This document shows positions 57,736 through 64,000 of a DNA stretch of 64,000 bases, one piece after another. Position 1 is the stretch's first letter, and each line of letters begins with the position of its first letter. The notes below the pieces were generated by a model that searched no databases, was not told the DNA's origin, and saw only the letters and a list, made by a program, of their open reading frames with translations. A program made the translations under genes and the position numbers. The stretch comes from DSYU01 sp964437595. GTDB lineage: Bacteria; Chloroflexota; Anaerolineae; Anaerolineales; Anaerolineaceae. The DNA lies in assembly GCA_964437595.1 (NCBI GenBank), contig CAYTHO010000019.1, forward strand, positions 9,932-73,931, written 5' to 3'.

Positions 57736-59019
57736 TCAGGCCAGGTTTCCTGCGGGTTCCCCATTTTCTTCACCTGCCGGCCTCCGCTTCTTGGGGTCCT
57801 TTACAAACAGGTGAAATACAACCACGGAAACGAGTCCTGCGGCGGCCGCTGCTAAAAAGGTAGCCGGATAGCCCTGTTTATCTGCCAGCCAGCCACCTGC
57901 CAGCGGCGCGATGAACGTTGCCGGGGCGATCAGCGTATTGGCCATGCCAACATACGTTGGACGCTCGCCCTCGCTTCCAAACTGCAGCGTCATCGCAATG
58001 GTAATTGTCCAGAAAGCCGTGTTGGCAACGGCTGCCAATATGACAGACGGGTACATCCAGGTAACGGATGGTGCGAAGCGCGCGATCAACGCGCTGAGAA
58101 CAATACAAACAGCGCCAATCTCTAAAATCCCTTTACGGCTCCAGCGGTCGGCAACCCAGCCGAGCAGGGGGTTGAAAATAACCTGCGCAATCATCATTAC
58201 GCTGGTCAGCACGCCCACCGTGTAGGCGCCGGCCATCAGGCGAGATGCCGCGTATACCGTATAGAAGGAAAATGCCATGGTTCCAAACTGCACCAGGGTC
58301 CGCGCCACAAGGAACCAGTTGAAATTTGTATCCTTCTTAAAAATATCCATCATGCTGTGCCAGATGGCTGGCTGGGTTTCGGCAGTGATGGTTACCACAT
58401 GGGCTGACTCACGGGTCATGCCCAAAGCAATATAAGAAAGGCTCAGCATGCCAAAAGCGATCACAAAACAAAGCACGAAGTTCATTGGGAATGGCTGCTG
58501 TTCGATGATTGTTCCGGCGGCAATGGCCCCAACGCTGGCAAGCAAGTTGCTTGCAGAACCCTGCAGACCAAAAAATGTGGCCAGGTAATCAGGCGGGATC
58601 ACTTTGCTGATCATATTCTGCCAGGCGTTGGCGGTAAAACCGGCGCCCAACCCCTGCCATATCAACATAATGAATGTGAGAATCACGGCTGCCAGTGGGC
58701 CAAGCTGGTGGTAAAACAATGCAACGAGTGCTAGTCCAAGGAAAGGCACCCGCTCGTGGATTGTCAGCCACATCACCATCGGTTTATAGCGAGTCAGCCG
58801 CGAAACCGAACGGGCCATCAGCAGTTGCGGTACCTGAAACCCCATGACGTGAACCGCGGTGATCAATCCGATCAAGATGGCCGAATCGCTCATCGTATCG
58901 ACAAACAACGGTATCACGGTTGTCCAAGAGGCAAAACCAATCCCAAACCCAAAGAAGCCGCCATCGAAGATATTGGCGATGTAGTTGCGCTTCAGGTTCT
59001 TTTGTTCTTCTGGATTCAT
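57736..59019 (-). CDS. MFS transporter
   Basis: 427 residues with 12 predicted membrane segments. N-terminus IANIFDGGFFGFGIGFASWT, conserved loop VSRLTRYKPMVMWLTIHERV, and the repeat-loop WVADRWSRKGILEIGAVCIV after helix 6, which follows the GxxaDrxxRk MFS pattern. It ends in a charged tail (KDPKKRRPAGEENGEPAGNL). Substrate unknown. Converges with the epimerase gene. Confidence 0.88.
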   Translation of the reverse strand: MNPEEQKNLKRNYIANIFDGGFFGFGIGFASWTTVIPLFVDTMSDSAILIGLITAVHVMGFQVPQLLMARSVSRLTRYKPMVMWLTIHERVPFLGLALVALFYHQLGPLAAVILTFIMLIWQGLGAGFTANAWQNMISKVIPPDYLATFFGLQGSASNLLASVGAIAAGTIIEQQPFPMNFVLCFVIAFGMLSLSYIALGMTRESAHVVTITAETQPAIWHSMMDIFKKDTNFNWFLVARTLVQFGTMAFSFYTVYAASRLMAGAYTVGVLTSVMMIAQVIFNPLLGWVADRWSRKGILEIGAVCIVLSALIARFAPSVTWMYPSVILAAVANTAFWTITIAMTLQFGSEGERPTYVGMANTLIAPATFIAPLAGGWLADKQGYPATFLAAAAAGLVSVVVFHLFVKDPKKRRPAGEENGEPAGNLA

Positions 59020-59041
59020 GCGAGTAAGGTTTTATAGATGA

Positions 59042-59073
59042 AAGACCCCAGAACTGCAAAGGTCCGGGGTCTT
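59042..59073 (-). terminator. hairpin between gene 59216 and the MFS gene
   Basis: Minus-strand AAGACCCC pairs with GGGGTCTT around 16 bases, followed by TCATC. It lies in front of the MFS start and behind the acidic protein gene, and may be the terminator of the latter. Confidence 0.4.
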
Positions 59074-59215
59074 CAGCAGACAATTTGCGAAGGAAAAAAT
59101 ACGTAAAAACCTGGTTACGAGGTTTCTTTACCCTTTCTTAGAATATGCAAGTCATTCTGAACGAAAGGAATCCTGCCTTACCGGTGGGAACGAAACTCTC
59201 CCTGGCAAAGCTTCG

Positions 59216-59449
59216 CTACTCCTCGTCTTCTTCCAGCCACATATCTTCCTCGTCCTCCAGATCTTCTTCCTCGACTTCCTCCCATTCTTCCAATTCTTCC
59301 TCATCATCCCATTCATCACCGGCAGCGGCTTCAGCATTTGGGCTGTAGGTGTTGCACCCGGTGTCTGGGTCAACTTCGACCTGGGCGGCACTGCAATATC
59401 CCTCATCAAGGAATACGCAATCGAGGTAGTGACAACGAATTCGAGGCAT
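59216..59449 (-). CDS. small acidic Cys-rich protein (DUF1540-like)
   Basis: 77 residues. The first ~36 residues carry four regularly spaced cysteines in IRCHYLDCVFLDEGYCSAAQ and VEVDPDTGCNTY, a likely small metal-binding fold similar to DUF1540. Residues ~38-77 are almost purely Asp/Glu/Trp/Leu (EELEEWEEVEEEDLEDEEDM). GGAGG lies just before the ATG. Perhaps a metal-chelating or charge-mimicking small protein; function not proposed. Confidence 0.75.
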   Translation of the reverse strand: MPRIRCHYLDCVFLDEGYCSAAQVEVDPDTGCNTYSPNAEAAAGDEWDDEEELEEWEEVEEEDLEDEEDMWLEEDEE

Positions 59450-59618
59450 TGTTTTCCTCCTGCCTTAGGATTAGATTATGCCTGGCTTTTCAACCGGCAA
59501 GTCGGGTTCGGATAATTTCAACAGCGTCCTGAACAAATCACACGATGAGACTTTCATACCTACCGAGCAAAACCATATAGACTTCAGGTTGCGATCCATT
59601 TATCGTATAACAAGCACA

Positions 59619-60875
59619 TTAATCATCATCGAAAAACCAGATTTCTACCTCCGTACCTGACGGGAGCGATTTTACACCAGAGGGGACAATCAGTAAAGCA
59701 TTTGCTTGTACCAAAGAGTACAAATTCCCAGATCCCTGGTGTCCGGTCAGCGCCGCGACCAGTTTCCCGGCCTGATTCTGCACATTCGCCCTGAGGTAGC
59801 TCTCGCGCCCATCCGATTCGATCGGCTTTTCGATGGTCGCCAGGCGCCGTTGAGCAAACCATTCCTCTCGCCCGCTGAGCTTGCGGATCACGGGGAGGAC
59901 GAACACCCGGCAGCCGACAAACGCAGATACCGGGTTGCCGGGCAGGCTGATCAGGGGCACCTCGGAAAATGAGCCGAATGCCAGCGGCTTTCCCGGACGC
60001 ATATTTACCGTCCAAAAGTTCAGGCGGCCTTTTGATTCGATGACTTGCCGGACGTAATCGAATGCCCCCACACTTACACCTGCCGAAGTGACAATCAGGT
60101 CAATTCGATGTTCCACGGCGCTGTCCAGCAGCGCCTCGATCTGAAGCGGGTTATCCCTTGCCGTTCCCAGGCGGATCACCTGCGCGCCTTCCCTTTCGAG
60201 AGTAGCTGCCAGGAAATAGCTGTTGGAATCATATATCTGGCCGGGCGCCAGGGTTTGACCAGGCTGCGCCAGTTCATCGCCGGAGGAAAACAGCGCCACC
60301 CGCGGGCGACGAAAAACCAGCACCTCCGCCCGGCCAATAGTGGCCAGCATGCCAACCTCCTGTGGCTTGAGCCTGCGGCCTTTTGTCAGCAGGGTTTGCC
60401 CCTGCTGCACATCCTGCCCGCGCGGGCGGATGAAAGCGCCAGGCTGTGCGCTTCGCAGGATGCGCACATGGTCCAGCACGGGTTGAGGTGCGCCTTGCGC
60501 GGCTGGGCCGCTGGGATGGTCGGTATCTTCTACGGGTACCACCGCGTCTGCGCCTTCTGGAAGGGGGGCGCCGGTCATAATTCGCGCGGCCTGCCCGGCT
60601 TGAATGACCGTGCTGGTAGGGATTCCAGCGGGGATATCCGCAACTATTTTGAGCAGAACGGGCTTATTCTTGATAGCGGTCAGCACATCGGCTGATCGCA
60701 CCGCAAAGCCATCCATGCTCGAATTCGCGAAGGGCGGAAGGTCACCCGGGGCAGTAATGTCCTCAGCCAGTACCCGGCCTGCGCATTCGGCCAGTGGAAT
60801 GATTTCGACATCGACCGGCTGGAAAAAGGATAGGATGCGCGCCTGTGCTTCTTTAACGGAGAGTATGTTCGCCAA
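59619..60875 (-). CDS. moeA: molybdopterin molybdenumtransferase MoeA
   Basis: 418 residues. VKEAQARILSFFQPVDVEII leads to the MoeA core: FANSSMDGFAVRSADVL, IMTGAPLPEGADAVVPVEDT, YDSNSYFLAATLEREGAQVI, TSAGVSVGAFDYVRQVIESK, MRPGKPLAFGSF and SLPGNPVSAFVGCRVFVLPV. The last ~75 residues are domain IV. Inserts molybdate or tungstate into adenylylated molybdopterin. Probably serves the AOR encoded nearby. It lies 60 bases downstream of the Rel gene on the same strand. Confidence 0.95.
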   Translation of the reverse strand: MANILSVKEAQARILSFFQPVDVEIIPLAECAGRVLAEDITAPGDLPPFANSSMDGFAVRSADVLTAIKNKPVLLKIVADIPAGIPTSTVIQAGQAARIMTGAPLPEGADAVVPVEDTDHPSGPAAQGAPQPVLDHVRILRSAQPGAFIRPRGQDVQQGQTLLTKGRRLKPQEVGMLATIGRAEVLVFRRPRVALFSSGDELAQPGQTLAPGQIYDSNSYFLAATLEREGAQVIRLGTARDNPLQIEALLDSAVEHRIDLIVTSAGVSVGAFDYVRQVIESKGRLNFWTVNMRPGKPLAFGSFSEVPLISLPGNPVSAFVGCRVFVLPVIRKLSGREEWFAQRRLATIEKPIESDGRESYLRANVQNQAGKLVAALTGHQGSGNLYSLVQANALLIVPSGVKSLPSGTEVEIWFFDDD

Positions 60876-60935
60876 ATGAAACCCCTCTTCGGGTTGGGCA
60901 ACAAGATTATAGCAGATTTTATCCGGGTGAATCTT

Positions 60936-63149
60936 TCACCCAGGCCGGGCCCGATACGATTCGATTACGTTGGGCAAGTTCTCGATACGAGTCAGCACCC
61001 GGCTGAGCTGGGCGATGTCACCTAATTCAAGAATCAGGTTGAATGTGGCCAGGTGGTGGCTCACTTTTACCCCAACTTCCAGAATATTTATATTTTCCTC
61101 GGCCAGCACATTGGAAATATCCTGGATCAAACCCTGCCGGTCATACGCTTTTACTTCCACTGGAACCGGATACGTTTTGGGAGCCTGCCCCCAGCCCACT
61201 TTGACCACGCGTTCCTGATCTTGCAGGCGTAAAATATTAGGGCAGTCGAAGCGATGAACGGTAACACCGCGCCCGCGGGTGACATACCCGGTAATAACAT
61301 CCCCGGGAACCGGTTTGCAGCACCGCGCCAGGGTGGTCAGCATGCCCTTGAGGCCGTACACGGTGATCGCCGAAGGATCTGTTATGGTTTTTGACTCCGA
61401 GGCCTGGGTGCCCAACAGCGGGTCAAAGGCTTTGTCTTTTCCCAGGTCGGAGATTTTGTTGACGATTTTGACGGTAGACAGGTCGCCGGTGCCAACGGCC
61501 AGGAACATGTCATCTACCGAGTGGTAGTCAAAAAGCTTTGCCAGCTTTTCCAGTTCCGGCTCTATTCCCAGGCGCTTTAGTTCGCGCTCCAGCACGGTCC
61601 TACCTTGCAGGATGTTCTGCTCGCGGTTCTGCCATTTGAACCAGTTGCGGATTTTCGACCGCGCGCGTTGGGTCTTCACCAGGCCCAGGTTGGTGTTGAG
61701 CCAGTCGCGAGAAGGCCCACCATGCTTGGTCGTCAGGATTTCCACCACTTCGCCAGACTTAATCTGGTAATCTAATGTGACCAGGCGCCCGTTTACCTTA
61801 GCGCCCCGGCAGTGGTGACCGATCTCCGTGTGCACTGAGTAGGCAAAGTCGATGGGCGTGGCATGCTTTGGCAGGTCGATAACATCGCCGCGCGGGGTAA
61901 AGGCATATACCCGGTCCTGGAAAACATCGGTCTTTACACCGTCAACAAACTCCTGGTCATCGGTGACCTCTTTCAGCCAATCCAGGATGATCTTTCGAAA
62001 TTCGTTGACCTGCTGCTGGTAGGCCTGCTCCAGCCTGCCTCCTTTTTCTTTGTACCGCCAGTGGGCCGCAAAGCCGTACTCGGCGTTCTGGTGCATCTCA
62101 GGCGTGCGTATTTGTACTTCTAACGGCTTTCCATCATCGTAGAGAACAGCCGTATGTAGAGATTGGTACTCGTTTTCCTTGGGCGCGGCAATGTAGTCAT
62201 CAAATTCATTCGGGATTGGCCTCCAGTGGGAGTGGACAATGCCAAGGGCAGCGTAACAGGTTGGCTTGTCTGGCACAATGAGGCGCACAGCGCGTAAATC
62301 GAGCACCGATTCAAAGGTTTTGCCCTTTTCAGTCATCTTCTTATAAATAGAATAGATGTGCTTTGGGCGCCCTGTAACCTCTGTGGTAATGCCTTCGCGA
62401 GCCAGAACAGCCTGCAACTGGTGAATAATATCCTGAATCTGGTTTTCCCTATCCGTTCGCCGCTGTGCAAGTAGATCCGCGATCTCTTTATACTTGGCGG
62501 GATTGACATGGCTGAAAGCTAAATCTTCCAGTTCCCATTTTATTTGCCATATACCCAGTCGGTTCGCCAGCGGAGCAAAAATATCGAGTGTTTCCTGAGC
62601 GATGCGTTTTCGCTTATTTTCCGGCATAAAATGCAGCGTGCGCATATTATGCAAGCGGTCGGCAAGCTTCACAAGTATCACGCGTGAGTCGTTCGCCATT
62701 GCCAGCAGAATCTTGCGCAGCATTTCCGGAGAATGGCCACGCCTGCGCGAATCATCTTCACCTTCTACACTGGTTAATGTGTCATGATTCTTTAGCGCTT
62801 CTCCCTGGCGCTGGTCGCTGCGCGGGATGCCTGGCAGATTGGTAAGCATGGTTACCCCATCCACCATTTGGGCGACCTCGTCTCCAAAATTTGCTCGAAT
62901 ATCTTCAAGGGTTACAGAGCTGTCTTCAACCGTATCGTGCAGCAGCCCCGCGACGATAATCGGAACGGGCACTTTCAGATCAACAAGAATGTTGGCTACC
63001 GCGACACAATGCGTAACATATGGCTCTCCAGAGGCGCGTTTCTGACCCTCGTGAGCCTTTTCTGCAAAGTGGTACGCTTTTAAAACCACCTCTCGATCCA
63101 CAACGGAAAGGTTCGCGACCAGCGAATCCATTACTTCATCAATTATCAT
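60936..63149 (-). CDS. rel: bifunctional (p)ppGpp synthetase/hydrolase Rel
   Basis: 737 residues. The HD hydrolase domain has YHFAEKAHEGQKRASGEPYV, VAGLLHDTVEDSSVTLEDIR (HDxxED) and LVKLADRLHNMRTL. The synthetase domain has DLRAVRLIVPDKPTCYAALG and the substrate loop AAPKENEYQSLHTAVLYD. TGS (DVIDLPKHATPIDFAYSVHT) and a C-terminal ACT domain (EVKAYDRQGLIQDISNVLAE) follow. Both catalytic halves appear intact, so it is bifunctional. It governs the stringent response. Starts at 63149; an ATG at 63131 is possible. The Nudix gene ends 21 bases upstream. Confidence 0.95.
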   Translation of the reverse strand: MIIDEVMDSLVANLSVVDREVVLKAYHFAEKAHEGQKRASGEPYVTHCVAVANILVDLKVPVPIIVAGLLHDTVEDSSVTLEDIRANFGDEVAQMVDGVTMLTNLPGIPRSDQRQGEALKNHDTLTSVEGEDDSRRRGHSPEMLRKILLAMANDSRVILVKLADRLHNMRTLHFMPENKRKRIAQETLDIFAPLANRLGIWQIKWELEDLAFSHVNPAKYKEIADLLAQRRTDRENQIQDIIHQLQAVLAREGITTEVTGRPKHIYSIYKKMTEKGKTFESVLDLRAVRLIVPDKPTCYAALGIVHSHWRPIPNEFDDYIAAPKENEYQSLHTAVLYDDGKPLEVQIRTPEMHQNAEYGFAAHWRYKEKGGRLEQAYQQQVNEFRKIILDWLKEVTDDQEFVDGVKTDVFQDRVYAFTPRGDVIDLPKHATPIDFAYSVHTEIGHHCRGAKVNGRLVTLDYQIKSGEVVEILTTKHGGPSRDWLNTNLGLVKTQRARSKIRNWFKWQNREQNILQGRTVLERELKRLGIEPELEKLAKLFDYHSVDDMFLAVGTGDLSTVKIVNKISDLGKDKAFDPLLGTQASESKTITDPSAITVYGLKGMLTTLARCCKPVPGDVITGYVTRGRGVTVHRFDCPNILRLQDQERVVKVGWGQAPKTYPVPVEVKAYDRQGLIQDISNVLAEENINILEVGVKVSHHLATFNLILELGDIAQLSRVLTRIENLPNVIESYRARPG

Positions 63150-63170
63150 ACCCGATCCTTCTACAAAACC

Positions 63171-63728
63171 TTACGCCCTATCCTCCGACCACATCCAGGC
63201 GTGAATTATAACGGGCTTATCGTGAACATGGGGAGTCTCTACCGTCTGGAAGCTTGAGTGTGGCAGAGAAGGAATTGCAAATTCCACTTTATATATTATA
63301 TATTTCGTCATTAAGCCTGGATACGATCGCGAGACGCGCATTTCCTCACACTCGCACTGGGAGACGTGAACCGGGCTGGCATCATCCGGTTTAATCCTCA
63401 ACTCTTCTTCTAAACCGCGCAGGGCAGCTTCGTATGGCGTTTCGCCGGGCAGGATCTTTTCTGTTGGATACCCTCCCCGGCTGCGTTTCACACCTGCTCT
63501 TTCCTGATAATCTTCTTTTAGCACTTTGGAGCCATTTTTAATGATCATTTGGACAATATGCAAGACACGCATCGGCGGGTTGTTTTGCAGGCTGGTTTCC
63601 CCGGAATGAACTTCGTTCGACAGGTCTTGAACGGTTTTTGATCCATTGCTTTTTCCCCAAAGAGTTGTATCAATCTCGTTGGTTTTTAACCATTCAAGCA
63701 GCATTTCAACACGATCGTTATCCGCCAT
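63171..63728 (-). CDS. Nudix-like protein with degenerate Nudix box
   Basis: 185 residues. The region RSRGGYPTEKILPGETPYEA followed by ALRGLEEELRI aligns with a Nudix box in which the usual REUxEExGU reads RGLEEELRI, so the second catalytic Glu is Gly and the final Gly is Arg, although the EE pair is kept. The N-terminal ~90 residues (NDRVEMLLEWLKTNEIDTTL) are not typical Nudix. It might be a Nudix fold with altered or lost activity. Upstream of rel, same strand, probably cotranscribed. Confidence 0.6.
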   Translation of the reverse strand: MADNDRVEMLLEWLKTNEIDTTLWGKSNGSKTVQDLSNEVHSGETSLQNNPPMRVLHIVQMIIKNGSKVLKEDYQERAGVKRSRGGYPTEKILPGETPYEAALRGLEEELRIKPDDASPVHVSQCECEEMRVSRSYPGLMTKYIIYKVEFAIPSLPHSSFQTVETPHVHDKPVIIHAWMWSEDRA

Positions 63729-63865
63729 CTTAATTTCTTCGTTTCCTTTTTCTCGCCTCGGACTTCGTTATCAACGATTCCGCCTCCTGTAATTCCCGGT
63801 TCATATTCAGAAAATGCCTCAATGGAATCGGATATCCATCACCTTGCATTCTAGTGAAGGTTATT

Positions 63866-63895
63866 TTGAGAATATTATATTTAGAATACGATAAT
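63866..63895 (+). promoter_or_regulatory. promoter of a gene starting at the window end
   Basis: TTGAGA (63866-63871, 5/6), 18-base spacer, GATAAT (63890-63895, 5/6). It faces right and lies about 85 bases before the ATG at 63978. Confidence 0.45.
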
Positions 63896-63977
63896 AATAC
63901 AGGAGTTTAACCTCTTGCGGACCAAGCAACGATTTACCGAAAACATAGGGCAATCGCACTAAAAAGGAGGTGATAAG

Positions 63978-64000
63978 ATGAAGCCATGACCAAAGGAGGC
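63978..64000 (+). other. start of a plus-strand transcript reading frame at the window edge
   Basis: AAAAAGGAGGTGAT (63961-63974) is a near-complete complement of the 16S 3' end. Two ATGs follow: 63978 opens Met-Lys-Pro then TGA, and 63986 opens Met-Thr-Lys-Gly-Gly and runs off the window. A second AAAGGAGG occurs at 63992-63999. Too little is visible to name a gene; a three-residue leader ORF overlapping the start of a second frame is one reading. Confidence 0.35.

Overview
The window reads as a chromosomal segment from an anaerobic or facultative bacterium of the Chloroflexota, most likely class Anaerolineae. This is inferred from the mixture of gene families: NBR1-type Ig-like lipoproteins with Thr/Pro linkers, Tat-exported DUF362/polyferredoxin pairs, a HoxYH-type NiFe hydrogenase, an aldehyde:ferredoxin oxidoreductase, and an mreBCD-mrdA-minCDE-rodA cell-shape cluster. 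No marker gene fixes the species. Genes are densely packed on both strands. No rRNA, insertion sequence, prophage or CRISPR array was seen, and no gene-free stretch exceeds 300 bases.

Layout. 1-1.5 kb: rplY (cut by the window edge) and a lipoprotein. 1.5-5.8 kb: glycerol catabolism on the minus strand, with glpK followed by a separate unit glpA-sdhB-sdhC-sdhD. In that unit a GlpA-type flavoprotein takes the place of the succinate dehydrogenase flavoprotein; this is the most unusual system in the window. 6-12 kb: polysaccharide deacetylase, MEMO protein, a two-gene ABC exporter, and an ECF sigma/anti-sigma pair. 12-19 kb: a NYN nuclease with a cold-shock-like tail, an rRNA/tRNA methylase, an alcohol dehydrogenase, a kinase-derived DHp-only protein with a NarL regulator, and a DUF362 protein with a NapH-NapG fusion. 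19-29.4 kb: mostly single genes (membrane protein, Ldh-type dehydrogenase, glycosyltransferase, patatin, Nudix, YigZ), two paralogous Ig-like lipoproteins (the second frameshifted), tRNA-Leu and a LysM protein. 29.4-37.8 kb: a LacI-controlled dipeptide-type ABC transporter that probably imports oligosaccharides, with a THEP1-like NTPase at the end. 37.9-42.6 kb: the hydrogenase operon. 42.8-50.7 kb: cell shape and division genes and tRNA-Gln. 50.8-64 kb: an unknown membrane-anchored protein, a P-type ATPase, AOR, a sugar epimerase, an MFS carrier, an acidic Cys-rich protein, MoeA, Rel and a Nudix protein, plus the start of another transcription unit.

How the parts connect. GlpK and the hybrid GlpA-SdhBCD complex would feed glycerol electrons to quinone. 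The hydrogenase, AOR and polyferredoxins suggest fermentative or ferredoxin-based redox balancing. MoeA could supply molybdopterin for AOR (tungsten or molybdenum). Several genes lack a Shine-Dalgarno sequence but carry a -10 box about 5-10 bases before ATG, which points to leaderless transcription as a recurrent mode here. All functional calls come from reading motifs; no database search was run.
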